DNA of 64,000 bases from Pseudomonas putida (lineage in GTDB: Bacteria; Pseudomonadota; Gammaproteobacteria; Pseudomonadales; Pseudomonadaceae). How positions within the stretch are numbered: position 1 is the stretch's first letter; each line of letters begins with the position of its first letter. Below, in pieces: positions 26,858-36,127 of the stretch. Location: assembly GCA_041879295.1 (NCBI GenBank), contig CP047152.1, positions 4,345,501 to 4,409,500 of the forward strand. The letters are read 5' to 3'. Both the position numbers and the translations under genes were made by a program. A model generated the notes under the pieces. It did not search any database and was not told the origin of the DNA. It was given only the letters and a program-made list of their open reading frames with translations.

Positions 26858-26873
26858 TATATAAACATATATA
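26858..26873. promoter_or_regulatory. AT-rich palindrome, candidate GntR operator
   Basis: TATATA-AACA-TATATA sits just upstream of the GntR start codon in otherwise GC-rich surroundings. Its site may overlap the -10 region. HutC-type operators are often short inverted repeats, but the sequence alone does not name the binder. Confidence 0.45.
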
Positions 26874-27079
26874 TGAATTTTTCAAGAGTATTCCCCCAGC
26901 CTGTCGGGCTGTCAATCCTCCGCCCGTCGCCCTTTTGCTTGTGACGCGGCCTTGTGTCGCGGAGGGCTGTGAAGCGGCCGGAGAATTCCCGCATTCACTC
27001 GAATGTTGTCGGTGCTGCTGCAAGGGCCGCTTGTGGCTTATGCTTGTGCCCGGCAAACCCGCATAACAAGGACGTGGCA

Positions 27080-28258
27080 ATGCTCGCCGCCATAAAACGC
27101 TACCCGCACACCGTTCGCCTGCTGCTCACCACCACCTTCACGCTTACCATCGCCCGCGCCCTCACCCTGCCCTACCTGGTGGTTTACCTGGCAGACAATT
27201 TCCAGCTGCCGATCAGCCAGATCGGCCTGCTGATCGGTGGCGCGCTGATCGTCGCCTCGCTATTGAGTCTGTACGGTGGCCATCTGGTCGACACCTTGAG
27301 CAACCACGCGCTGGTCAGCATCAGTACCCTGCTGTTCGCCCTGGCCTTCGTCGGCGCGGTCGCCAGCCGTTCGGCACTGCCGTTCTTCTTTTGTCTGGTG
27401 TTGATCAACCTGGCCCTGGCAGTGGTCGACATCGCCGCCAAGGCGGGCTTCTGCGCGTTACTGCCAGTGGATGAGCGGGCCGAGGTTTTCGCCATCAAGT
27501 ACACCCTCAGCAACGTTGGCTACGCCGCCGGCCCGTTGCTGGGCGTGGCCATGCTTGAACTGAACGAACATGTGCCGTTCCTCGCCTCTGCCCTGCTTGG
27601 CCTGGCCATGTGCCTGGCTTATTGGCGCCTGGGTGATCGCAGCCTGCAGGCCAGCGCGCCGGACAAACCTGCGGCCGGCTTCGGCCAAGTGGCGCTGGGG
27701 CTGGCGCGGGATCGTCGGCTGGTGTGCTTTACCGCGGGAGGGGTGCTGAGCGCGGTGGTGTTCGGCCAGTTCACCGCCTACCTGTCCCAGTACCTGGTGG
27801 TAACCAGCAACCCCACCGCAGCCGCACGGCTGATCGGCTATCTGGTCACCACCAACGCCGTGACGGTCATTGCCTTGCAGTATCTGATTGGCCGGCGTAT
27901 CAGCCGCCAGCGCCTGATGCCGTGGCTGTTGGCCGGCATGGGCCTGTTTATCGCCGGCTTGCTGGGTTTTGCACTGGCTGGCTCGGTGCTGGCCTGGTGC
28001 CTGGCGATGCTGGTGTTCACGCTGGGTGAAATCATCGTGATCCCGGCCGAGTACATGTTCATCGACCTGATTGCACCGGAGCACTTGCGCGGGGTGTATT
28101 ACGGCGCACAGAACCTGTCCAATCTGGGGGCGGCGCTGGGCCCAGTGATGGTGGGGTTTGCACTGGCACACCTGTGGCCAGGGGCGGTCTTCTACCTGCT
28201 GGTGTTGTCGGTGATACTGGCAGGGGTGTTTTACGGGTTGGGTACCCGCACGGTTTGA
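27080..28258 (+). CDS. MFS transporter, MdtH-like drug/metabolite exporter
   Basis: A 392-residue, 12-helix membrane protein from ATG 27080, with AAGGA seven bases before it. Helix 1 has TTTFTLTIARALTLPYLVVYL and loop 2-3 GGHLVDTLSNHAL, in place of the usual G.L.DR.GRR; KAGFCALLPVDERAEVFAIKYTLSNVGYAAGPLLG covers helices 4-5, with the antiporter-like glycine/proline pattern. YCaD/MdtH-type exporters look like this; the substrate is unknown. It stands alone between the divergent GntR gene and a REP. Confidence 0.82.
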   Translation: MLAAIKRYPHTVRLLLTTTFTLTIARALTLPYLVVYLADNFQLPISQIGLLIGGALIVASLLSLYGGHLVDTLSNHALVSISTLLFALAFVGAVASRSALPFFFCLVLINLALAVVDIAAKAGFCALLPVDERAEVFAIKYTLSNVGYAAGPLLGVAMLELNEHVPFLASALLGLAMCLAYWRLGDRSLQASAPDKPAAGFGQVALGLARDRRLVCFTAGGVLSAVVFGQFTAYLSQYLVVTSNPTAAARLIGYLVTTNAVTVIALQYLIGRRISRQRLMPWLLAGMGLFIAGLLGFALAGSVLAWCLAMLVFTLGEIIVIPAEYMFIDLIAPEHLRGVYYGAQNLSNLGAALGPVMVGFALAHLWPGAVFYLLVLSVILAGVFYGLGTRTV

Positions 28259-28269
28259 TGTTGCCTGTT

Positions 28270-28301
28270 CCTGCCTATTCGCGGGTGAACCCGCTCCTAC
28301 A
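28270..28301. repeat. REP palindrome
   Basis: One unit with ATTCGCGGGTGAACCCGCTC, between the MFS gene and the kinase gene. Confidence 0.8.
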
Positions 28302-28384
28302 ACCATCGTCTGCGCTGACGAAGCGGCACTTGCGTGCCAGACTGATTGATCGGGACCGCGTTACCTTTTTGCTTCGGAGTCTTC

Positions 28385-31300
28385 ATGTCGTTGTCCAGCG
28401 GGCTGATCGCCGTGGTCGCCCTGGCCTATATGGCCATCATGTTCGCCATCGCCTTCTACGGCGACCGTCGCAGCACGCCCTTGCCGCCAAAGCTGCGCGC
28501 CTGGGTGTACAGCCTGTCGCTGGCCGTGTACTGCACCAGTTGGACCTTCTTCGGCGCGGTGGGCCAGGCCGCCGAACAGCTTTGGGCGTTCCTGCCAATC
28601 TACCTGGGCCCGGTATTGCTGCTGATCTTCGCGCCTTGGGTGCTGCAGAAGATGGTGCTGATCAGCAAGCAGCAGAACATCACCTCGATCGCCGACTTCA
28701 TTGCCGCGCGCTACGGCAAGTCGCAGACCCTGGCAGTGGTGGTGGCGCTGATCTGCCTGGTCGGCGTGCTGCCGTACATCGCCTTGCAGCTCAAGGGCAT
28801 CGTACTGGGCGTGAACCTGCTGATCGGCGCCAACGCCGATGCCACCGGCACCCGCGTGCAGGACACCGCGCTGGTGATATCGCTGGTACTGGCGCTGTTC
28901 GCCATCGTCTTCGGTACCCGCAGCCTGGATGTGACCGAGCACCACCGCGGCATGGTCCTGGCGATCGCCTTCGAATCAATGATCAAGCTGCTGGCGTTCC
29001 TTGCCGTGGGCATCTTCATCGTTTTCAACCTGTATGACGGTTTCGACGACCTGTTCAGCCAGGCCCGCCAGTCGATCCACTTGCAGGACTATTGGAAAGA
29101 AACCATCAATTGGCCGTCCATGGTGGTGCAAACCGCCGTGGCGATGATGGCAATCATCTGTCTGCCCCGGCAGTTCCACGTTACCGTGGTGGAGAACATC
29201 GAGCCGCAGGACTTGCGCCTGGCGCGCTGGGTATTCCCCATGTACCTGGCATTGGCCGCGCTGTTCGTGGTGCCGATTGCCCTGGCCGGGCAGATGCTGC
29301 TGCCAGGCACGGTGATCTCCGACTCGTTCGTCATCAGCCTGCCGCTGGCAGAGGCGCACCCGAGCCTTGCCCTGCTGGCGTTCATCGGCGGCGCCTCGGC
29401 GGCTACCGGCATGGTGATCGTCGAGGCCGTGGCGCTGTCGACCATGGTGTCCAACGACATGCTGCTGCCCTGGCTGCTGCGCCGCAATAACGCCGAGCGG
29501 CCTTTCGAAGCATTCCGCCACTGGATGCTTTCGGTACGCCGGGTAACCATCGTGGTGATCCTGCTGCTGGCCTATGTCAGCTACCGCCTGCTGGGTTCCA
29601 CCGCCAGCCTGGCGACCATCGGCCAGATCGCCTTTGCCGCCGTGACCCAGCTCACCCCGGCCATGCTTGGCGCGCTGTACTGGAAGCAGGCCAACCGTCG
29701 CGGTGTGTTCGCCGGCCTGGCCGCCGGCATTTTCCTGTGGTTCTACACCTTGGTGCTGCCGATTGCCGCGCACAGCCTGGGCTGGTCGTTGCAGTTGTTC
29801 CCTGGCCTGGCGTGGCTGCATGGCAACCCGCTGAACCTGCCGATCAGTCCGCTGACCCAAGGTGTGGTGCTGTCACTGGCAGGTAACTTCACCCTGTTCG
29901 CCTGGGTTTCGGTGCTGTCGCGCACACGGGTTTCCGAGCACTGGCAGGCCGGCCGCTTCATTGGCCAGCAGACCAGCGCGCGGCCCAGCAGCAAGCCGCT
30001 GCTGGCGGTGCAGATCGACGACCTGTTGACCCTGGCCTCGCGCTTTGTCGGAGAAGAGCGCGCACGGCAGAGCTTCATCCGCTTTGCCTACCGCCAGGGC
30101 AAGGGCTTCAACCCGAATCAGAACGCCGATGGCGACTGGATCGAGCACACCGAACGCCTGCTGGCCGGGGTGCTCGGCACCTCCTCGACCCGCGCCGTGG
30201 TCAAAGCGGCCATCGAAGGCCGCGACATGCAGCTGGAAGACGTGGTGCGCATCGCTGACGAAGCCAGTGAGGTGCTGCAGTTCAACCGCGCCCTGCTGCA
30301 AGGCGCCATCGAAAACATCAACCAAGGCATCAGCGTGGTCGACCAGAACCTGCACCTGGTGGCATGGAACCGCCGCTACCTGGAGCTGTTCAACTACCCG
30401 GACGGGCTGATCAGCGTAGGGCGACCGATTGCCGACATCATCCGCTACAACGCCGAGCGCGGCCTGTGCGGCCCCGGCGAAGCGCAGGTGCATGTGGCGC
30501 GGCGGCTACACTGGATGCGCCAGGGCCGCGCGCACTCCTCAGAGCGGCTGTTCCCCAATGGCCGGGTGATAGAGCTGATCGGCAACCCCATGCCGGGCGG
30601 CGGCTTTGTCATGAGCTTCACCGACATCACCCCGTTCCGCGAGGCCGAGCAGGCCCTGCGCGATGCCAACGAACGCCTTGAGCAACGCGTGGCGGAGCGC
30701 ACCCACGAACTGTCGCAGTTGAACCAGGCGCTGTCCGAAGCCAAGAGCCAGGCCGAAGCAGTGAGCAAGTCCAAGACCCGCTTCCTGGCCGCCGTCAGCC
30801 ATGACCTGATGCAACCCTTGAACGCCGCACGGCTTTTCTCTGCCGCCTTGTCGCAACAGGCCGAGGGCATGAACGAAGAGGCCCAGCAACTGGTACAGCA
30901 CATGGACAGCTCGCTGCGCTCGGCTGAAGAGCTGATCAGCGACCTGCTGGACATCTCGCGCCTGGAAAACGGCAAGATCACCCCGGATGCCAAACCCTTC
31001 GCCCTCAATGAGCTGTTCGACACCCTGGGCGCCGAGTTCAAGCTGCTGGCGGCCGAGAAGGGCCTGGAGTTCCGCCTGCGCGGCAGCCGCCTGCGGGTGG
31101 ACAGCGACATGAAACTGCTACGCCGGGTGCTGCAGAACTTCCTCACCAATGCCCTGCGCTATGGCAAGAGCCCGATCCTGCTGGGCGCGCGCCGACAGGG
31201 CGAGCGCCTGTGGCTGGAGGTCTGGGACCGTGGCCCGGGCATTGCTGACGACAAGCTGCAAGTGATCTTTCAGGAGTTCAAGCGCCTGGACAGCCACCAG

Positions 31301-31864
31301 ACCCGCGCCGAGAAGGGGCTAGGCCTGGGTCTGGCAATCGCAGACGGGCTGTGCCGGGTATTGGGGCATCCGCTGGAAGTGCGCTCATGGCCGGGCAAAG
31401 GCACGGTGTTCCGCGTCAGCGTACCGATTGCGCGCCAGGCCGCCGCGGCGCCAAGCGCCCCCGTGGAACAACAGGGCGGCCAGCCACTGGCCGGGCTACA
31501 AGTGCTATGCGTGGACAACGAAGACAGCATCCTGATCGGCATGAACAGCCTGCTGAGCCGCTGGGGTTGCCAGGTATGGACCGCGCGCAACCAGGCCGAA
31601 TGCGAAGCCTTGCTGGCCAAGGGCATGCGCCCGCACCTGGCATTGGTGGACTATCACCTGGACGACGGCGAGACCGGCACAGGGCTGATGGGCTGGCTTC
31701 GAGCACGGCTGGGTGAGCCGGTACCCGGTGTAGTGATCAGCGCCGACGGCAGCAAGGAAACCATTGCCCTGGTACACGCATCAGGCCTGGACTACCTGGC
31801 CAAGCCGGTCAAGCCGGCGGCCTTGCGCGCCCTGCTCAATCGCCATCTGAGCCTGGCTCAGTAA
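28385..31864 (+). CDS. mxtR: Hybrid sensor kinase with a sodium/solute symporter-like sensor (MxtR/CrbS-type)
   Basis: A 1159-residue inner-membrane kinase. Residues 1-500 are an SLC5/SSF-like bundle of about 13 helices (CTSWTFFGAVGQAAEQ, ITSIADFIAARYGKSQ). A linker leads to a PAS domain (about 635-755), a HisKA domain with phosphoacceptor His806 (AVSHDLMQPLNAAR), an HATPase domain (NFLTNALRYG, GLGLGLAIADGL) and a C-terminal receiver with Asp1089 (LALVDYHLDDG) and the conserved Lys in YLAKPVKP. This layout matches MxtR/CrbS, which with a LuxR-type response regulator controls acetate use. CbrA shares the symporter part but lacks the receiver. No partner regulator gene is adjacent. ATG 28385 has GGAG six bases upstream. 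Confidence 0.85.
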   Translation: MSLSSGLIAVVALAYMAIMFAIAFYGDRRSTPLPPKLRAWVYSLSLAVYCTSWTFFGAVGQAAEQLWAFLPIYLGPVLLLIFAPWVLQKMVLISKQQNITSIADFIAARYGKSQTLAVVVALICLVGVLPYIALQLKGIVLGVNLLIGANADATGTRVQDTALVISLVLALFAIVFGTRSLDVTEHHRGMVLAIAFESMIKLLAFLAVGIFIVFNLYDGFDDLFSQARQSIHLQDYWKETINWPSMVVQTAVAMMAIICLPRQFHVTVVENIEPQDLRLARWVFPMYLALAALFVVPIALAGQMLLPGTVISDSFVISLPLAEAHPSLALLAFIGGASAATGMVIVEAVALSTMVSNDMLLPWLLRRNNAERPFEAFRHWMLSVRRVTIVVILLLAYVSYRLLGSTASLATIGQIAFAAVTQLTPAMLGALYWKQANRRGVFAGLAAGIFLWFYTLVLPIAAHSLGWSLQLFPGLAWLHGNPLNLPISPLTQGVVLSLAGNFTLFAWVSVLSRTRVSEHWQAGRFIGQQTSARPSSKPLLAVQIDDLLTLASRFVGEERARQSFIRFAYRQGKGFNPNQNADGDWIEHTERLLAGVLGTSSTRAVVKAAIEGRDMQLEDVVRIADEASEVLQFNRALLQGAIENINQGISVVDQNLHLVAWNRRYLELFNYPDGLISVGRPIADIIRYNAERGLCGPGEAQVHVARRLHWMRQGRAHSSERLFPNGRVIELIGNPMPGGGFVMSFTDITPFREAEQALRDANERLEQRVAERTHELSQLNQALSEAKSQAEAVSKSKTRFLAAVSHDLMQPLNAARLFSAALSQQAEGMNEEAQQLVQHMDSSLRSAEELISDLLDISRLENGKITPDAKPFALNELFDTLGAEFKLLAAEKGLEFRLRGSRLRVDSDMKLLRRVLQNFLTNALRYGKSPILLGARRQGERLWLEVWDRGPGIADDKLQVIFQEFKRLDSHQTRAEKGLGLGLAIADGLCRVLGHPLEVRSWPGKGTVFRVSVPIARQAAAAPSAPVEQQGGQPLAGLQVLCVDNEDSILIGMNSLLSRWGCQVWTARNQAECEALLAKGMRPHLALVDYHLDDGETGTGLMGWLRARLGEPVPGVVISADGSKETIALVHASGLDYLAKPVKPAALRALLNRHLSLAQ

Positions 31865-33323
31865 CCGCTACGTCGGGCAGCGCTTCGTCGGACAGCGCCC
31901 GCTCCAGCAGGTCTGCCGGCAAGCTCTTGCTGGCGCGGGCCCCCAGCAGCTTCAGCTGCTCGCTTCGGCTGACCAGGTTGCCACGCCCTTCGCACAGCTT
32001 GTTGCGCGCTGCGGCATAAGCCTTGTCCACCTGCTGCAGGCGGCTGCCCAGCTCGTCCAGGTCCTGGATGAACAGCACGAATTTGTCGTAGAGCCAGCCG
32101 GCACGCTCGGCAATCTCGCGGGCGTTCTGTCCTTGACGTTCCTGCTTCCACAGGCTGTCGATGACCCGCAAGGTCGCCAGCAACGTGGTAGGGCTGACAA
32201 TCACGATCTGCCGGTCGAAGGCCTCCTGGAACAGGTTCGGCTCGGCCTGCAGGGCCGCCGAGAAGGCCGCCTCGATGGGCACGAACAACAACACGAAATC
32301 CAGGCTGTGCAGGCCTTCGAGGCGGCTGTAGTCCTTGCTCGACAGGCCTTTGACGTGGCTGCGCAGCGACTGCACATGCTGCTTGAGCGCGGCTTCGTCG
32401 TTGCCGGCAACGAACTGCTGGTACGCCGTGAGGCTGACCTTGGCGTCCACCACCACCTGCTTGTTGCCGGGCAGCATGATCAGCACATCCGGCTGGAAGC
32501 GCTCGCCGTCGGCGCTTTTCAGGCTGACCTGGGTCTGGTATTCGCGGCCCTTTTCCAGGCCGGCATGCTCCAGCACACGTTCGAGGATCAGCTCCCCCCA
32601 GTTACCCTGGGTCTTCTGGCCTTTCAAGGCCTGGGTAAGGTTGGTGGCTTCGTCGGACAGACGCAGGTTGAGCTGTTGCAGGCGCTCCAGCTCCTTGCCC
32701 AGCGAGAAGCGCTCGCGGGCCTCTTGTTGGTAGCTTTCCTCCACGCGTTTTTCGAAGGCATGGATGCGCTCCTTGAGCGGGTCGAGCAACTGGCCCAGGT
32801 GCTGCTGGCTGGTCTGGGCGAAGCGCTGTTCACGTTCGTCGAAGATTTTGGTGGCCATGTCGGCGAACTGGGCGCGCAAGGTGTCACGGGCCTCCTGCAG
32901 GTCTTCCAGACGTTGCTGGTGGCTCTCCTGCTGTTCACGCAGTTCTGCGTCCAGGCGCGCCGTTTGCGCCTCCAGGCGGCGCAGTTCGGCTTCGCGGTTG
33001 GCGCGCTCAAGGCTCCAGGCGTGGGCGGCGTCACGGGCATTGTCGCGGTCGATCTGCAGCAACTCCAGCTCACGGCCTTGGGCGGCCAGCTGGGCCTGTT
33101 TGACGGCATTGGCTTCACTGAGGTCGCTGACCTCGTCGCGACTGGCATCCAGTTGCGCCTGCAGACCGGCCTGGGCCAGCTGGGCAGCGTTGAGGCGCTC
33201 TTCGAGCAAGGCCTGCTCACCTTGCCGTGCGCCCTGGCGGCGCTGCACCTGCATGACCCACACCAGACAGGGTATTGCGCCTGCCACCAAGCCCAGCAGA
33301 ATGCTGGCCAGATCCACTGTCAT
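31836..33323 (-). CDS. rmuC: DNA recombination protein RmuC
   Basis: A 495-residue protein of the RmuC family, linked to limiting inverted-repeat recombination. One N-terminal membrane helix (about 5-24) is followed by a long coiled coil (40-190, rich in Gln, Glu, Leu and Arg), then the RmuC nuclease-like domain (about 215-430): KGQKTQGNWGELILERVLEHAGL, QPDVLIMLPGNKQVVVDAKVSL, DFVLLFVPIEAAF and the C-terminal WKQERQGQNAREIAERAG. Its last codons overlap those of the converging kinase gene by 29 bases, an antisense tail-to-tail overlap. It is probably monocistronic. Confidence 0.95.
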   Translation of the reverse strand: MTVDLASILLGLVAGAIPCLVWVMQVQRRQGARQGEQALLEERLNAAQLAQAGLQAQLDASRDEVSDLSEANAVKQAQLAAQGRELELLQIDRDNARDAAHAWSLERANREAELRRLEAQTARLDAELREQQESHQQRLEDLQEARDTLRAQFADMATKIFDEREQRFAQTSQQHLGQLLDPLKERIHAFEKRVEESYQQEARERFSLGKELERLQQLNLRLSDEATNLTQALKGQKTQGNWGELILERVLEHAGLEKGREYQTQVSLKSADGERFQPDVLIMLPGNKQVVVDAKVSLTAYQQFVAGNDEAALKQHVQSLRSHVKGLSSKDYSRLEGLHSLDFVLLFVPIEAAFSAALQAEPNLFQEAFDRQIVIVSPTTLLATLRVIDSLWKQERQGQNAREIAERAGWLYDKFVLFIQDLDELGSRLQQVDKAYAAARNKLCEGRGNLVSRSEQLKLLGARASKSLPADLLERALSDEALPDVAVTEPGSDGD

Positions 33324-33389
33324 GCTTACCCCGAACGCTCTGATGCAAATTGAGTGCAGCTTATCAGCCTGACTGGTGTGTTGCCTGCA

Positions 33390-33648
33390 TCGGCCTCTTC
33401 GCGGGCAAGCCCGCTCCCACAGGTGGAAGCAACTGTCTTGCTCAAAATCTGAAAAGCCTGCGCGGTCGCCTGTAGATGGGTTTACCCGCGAAAGGACCGG
33501 GCCTGCTGGCCAATTATCACCCGCCGTCCACCTTTGCTGCTGCTACCGTATTCGCGGGTAAACCCGCTTCTGCAAGTGCCGCGCAAGCCTGAAGACAGAG
33601 GTAATCTGGTGGGAGCGGGCTTGCCCGCGAAAGGGCCCGCGCAGGCAA
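33390..33648. repeat. Cluster of four REP palindromes
   Basis: Four REP units in 260 bases: about 33391-33424 (CGGCCTCTTCGCGGGCAAGC), 33476-33503 (inverted, GGGTTTACCCGCGAAAGG), 33549-33577 (ATTCGCGGGTAAACCCGCTT) and 33609-33648 (inverted, GCGGGCTTGCCCGCGAAAGG). They alternate in orientation and fill the whole 330-bp gap between rmuC and the Sel1 gene. Confidence 0.85.
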
Positions 33649-33654
33649 CAGCGC

Positions 33655-34074
33655 TCAGGCAGCAAACCACTGTCGCAGCAACCGGCGCGCTTCCTGCGAC
33701 CCCTGCCCTGCGGCAAGCTCGAGCCAATAGCGCGCCTGCTCCGGCTCGTTGTGCTGACACAGCCGAGCGTACTCCAGCTGCGCCCGCCGATCCCCTGCGC
33801 GGGCTGCCTGACGCAGCAGCTCATGGCCAATACGGCGGTCGCGGGCGTTGCCACAATCGCGGCACAACATCTGCCCCAGTCGGCTTTGCGCCACTACCAC
33901 CCCCTCGCGCGCCGGCTGCTTCAAAAGGTGCCCGGCCAGGTGCTTGACCTGAGGTTTGTCGCCCAGGCGCGGGCTGTCGAGCAACCACAGGGCCACTTTC
34001 AGGGAAAAGCGTTTAGCGGGAGGTGCAAGTGTCGATGCAGTGGGGCTGGCGAGGTGTTTACCGCGAAACTTCAT
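33655..34074 (-). CDS. Sel1-repeat (TPR-like) small protein
   Basis: A 139-residue protein from ATG 34074. It contains two or three helical Sel1-type repeats: AQSRLGQMLCRDCGN, GHELLRQAARAGDRRAQLEYARLCQ and EQARYWLELAAGQGSQEARRLLRQW. The first 45 residues are basic, with no signal peptide, so a cytoplasmic scaffold or adaptor is likely. Nearby genes give no partner. The ribosome-binding site is weak; a TTG two codons earlier is the alternative start. Confidence 0.75.
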   Translation of the reverse strand: MKFRGKHLASPTASTLAPPAKRFSLKVALWLLDSPRLGDKPQVKHLAGHLLKQPAREGVVVAQSRLGQMLCRDCGNARDRRIGHELLRQAARAGDRRAQLEYARLCQHNEPEQARYWLELAAGQGSQEARRLLRQWFAA

Positions 34075-35023
34075 GAGCAACAGGTTTGGTGACTCGAAAG
34101 GCGCGCCACTCTACTCTTTTTTTTTCGCCTTGGCCTGTCGATTTCTGGCGGATTGAAAAAAAATTCAATGATCTTTTCTTGACGTTTTCAGGTGGATGAC
34201 CAACCGGTCTGCTGGAGCATGACGATTGTCGGACAGTTCATCCCATTGCTGGCACGCCCGTGCTAGAGCAAGCGCTCGGGACAATCCACAGTTCCTGTGG
34301 ATAACTCGGTGGACAACCCCCTCTCACACCCCTCAAACCCCCATGAATTGGGGGCTTTGGTCAAACTGACGATTTTTTCACCAGCTAAAAATAGTGTTTT
34401 TTTTCATTGACTTAACCACGCAGTCAAGGCATTGGCGAGGCTGCGGGATGGTGTTGCCAAGCCGTTACAAGCGCTGCCCCGAATGTGAACAAGTGCACCA
34501 TAAACCTCCATTTGGGTGCCCGAAAAGGGCACATCGGCCGGCATTTGGGCCATTTACCCCCTCTTCCCAGCAGCGAGAATTCGCGCCATACTGCGCGGCT
34601 CACCTGAACAAACGTAGTGCTTGCTAAACATCTGCACTTCCGGTAAGGTGCCCCTCGTTAGTACCAAGCTGAAAGTCAATTCTGGCCGCAAGCGTCCTTG
34701 CAGACTCGCTCCCCCAAAAGCAGCTCTGCTGAAACCAGGACCGGCCCATTCAATGGTTCACTCGCCAGCCTTGCGCTGCGCAAGCACGAATCACATGACA
34801 GATTGATCAGGATCCCACCTCGACGGCCTAGAACCTTGGCCCCGGCGTGCTGCCTGCCTTCCGAAGTACCTACCAGTCAGCCCAAGCGCCTACATTTGAT
34901 TGCGCCCCCTCTGGCTGCCCTGTTCCAGTCAGGTTCGTTCGTCCCTTAATAAAGGCGTCACTGGAACGTTTCTATCATGCACGGATCATATCCCCCGTGT
35001 TTAAAGCAGGAACCTCCAACAAT
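34075..35023. other. 949-bp region without a convincing gene
   Basis: Unlike its surroundings this stretch has long A and T runs (34114-34125, 34157-34165, 34392-34401). Short open frames at 34394-34627, 34621-34806 and 34698-34949 lack ribosome sites and recognisable sequence. I see a DnaA-box-like TGTGGATAACTC near 34299, a hairpin CCCCCA/TGGGGG at 34338-34354, a six-bp hairpin with loop GAAAA at 34516-34532, and ATTGAA/TTCAAT near 34153-34170. A small RNA or a complex promoter region is possible; nothing proves it. Confidence 0.5.
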
Positions 35024-35248
35024 ATGCAAACTCATCATCAGATTCAGGCTGCCATTGGCACCCTCTCCCAGGCCTTCTCGCCGTTGAAGTGCCTTATCGT
35101 TGCCCCACGCAAGGGCAGCTTCAGCTTCACCCTGGTAGACGAACACGGCGTTGCCTGCCATACCGAACGCCTGTACCACGAGCAATACAGCCGCAACGAA
35201 CCGCTGCAGGCGGTGATCGCCCGGACTCGTCAGTCGCTCACCGCGTGA
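35024..35248 (+). CDS. Small conserved hypothetical protein
   Basis: A 74-residue protein from ATG 35024. It reads as one compact domain (AIGTLSQAFSPLKCLIVAPR, GSFSFTLVDEHGVACHTERL, PLQAVIARTRQSL), a predicted alpha-beta fold with no membrane helix or signal. The wording resembles short Pseudomonas-specific DUF proteins (possibly DUF3509), which I cannot confirm. The open frame extends upstream but that part has a different composition; AGGA lies 12 bases before the chosen ATG, rather far. Confidence 0.6.
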   Translation: MQTHHQIQAAIGTLSQAFSPLKCLIVAPRKGSFSFTLVDEHGVACHTERLYHEQYSRNEPLQAVIARTRQSLTA

Positions 35249-35497
35249 CCGGCGAATACCGGTGTATTCAAGCGCTGAATCATCCCATCGCAAGTCTGCC
35301 TGAACGCTCGCGGCATAATTGCCGTAGGGCATATAGCCCGGAGCATCAGGCAGCAATCGATTTAAAAACAGCTCTTTACACCACGATTATCACACTACAC
35401 TTCAACTCGAGCGGTGCTTTCCGCTCCCGGCGGGCCTGATCATTCACCAGCTGCCAAGCTCCAGCGCCCGTCCGGCCCTTACCTGCTCGAGGGCATC

Positions 35498-35980
35498 ATG
35501 GGTATTGCGGCGAATGAATTGTGTCAGTATGTGATCCGACCCACCTTGGTCTACCTGAACCGTCACTGCGCCAGCGCCGAAGCCTTGTTACTGGGCATCG
35601 CTGCCAGCCAGTCAGCCCTCGGCTCAGCCCTGCATGACCGACGCGGCCATGGTCTTTACCGTATCGGTGAACAGCGTCACCAGGCGCTCTGGGACGATTA
35701 CCTGGCCCGTGACCCCGACCTGGCCAGCCTGGTCCGCGGCCTGGCCAGCCAGCACGCCTTCCTTGGTGGCCCGCACCTGGAGCTCACCGTCAACCTGCGC
35801 TATTCCACCGCCATTGCCTGGATGCTCATCGAAGAGCAGGCCACACCATTGCCTGCGGCGGACGATCTATTGGCACTGGCGCGGATCTGGCGACAGATTT
35901 TCAACCCCCAAGGTCGCCTGCGCGACTTCACCCACGCCTGGCAGGCCTGCATAAATCAGAAAATGCCACAGGCATCTTGA
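35498..35980 (+). CDS. Conserved hypothetical protein, all-alpha
   Basis: A 160-residue protein from ATG 35498, with GAGGG five bases upstream. I do not recognise a family by name. The sequence looks helical and soluble, with GIAASQSALGSALHDRRGHGLYRIG, YLARDPDLASLVRGLASQHAFL and LELTVNLRYSTAIAWMLIEEQ. The LYRIG and LRYSTAIAW segments recall phage or Pseudomonas hypothetical proteins with lysozyme-like helices, but catalytic residues are not evident. It sits alone, 150 bases before the FadL gene and on the same strand. Confidence 0.7.
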   Translation: MGIAANELCQYVIRPTLVYLNRHCASAEALLLGIAASQSALGSALHDRRGHGLYRIGEQRHQALWDDYLARDPDLASLVRGLASQHAFLGGPHLELTVNLRYSTAIAWMLIEEQATPLPAADDLLALARIWRQIFNPQGRLRDFTHAWQACINQKMPQAS

Positions 35981-36127
35981 GACGCGTCCTACAACTAAAC
36001 CGGAAAAAAGGGAATTTTGGTCGGATTGTCCTACAAAACAGCTCTAACTCCTGCGATTGAGCCTATAGCGCAGCGCGTGATTTGTTGGTAGCTTTTCGCC
36101 CCGGAGATCCCAAGGAGTTTTCTAATA

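Noticed and set aside
26954..27079. Longer N-terminus of the MFS protein at 27080
   Set aside because: The extra 42 residues are not membrane-like or conserved in type, and AAGGA precedes the ATG at 27080.
33390..33648. Possible CRISPR array
   Set aside because: The repeated units are palindromic REPs in alternating orientation with uneven spacing, and no cas genes are present.
34394..34949. Three short open frames in the 34-35 kb gap, one with a CxxC pair
   Set aside because: No ribosome sites, no family likeness and overlapping frames; kept only as non-coding.
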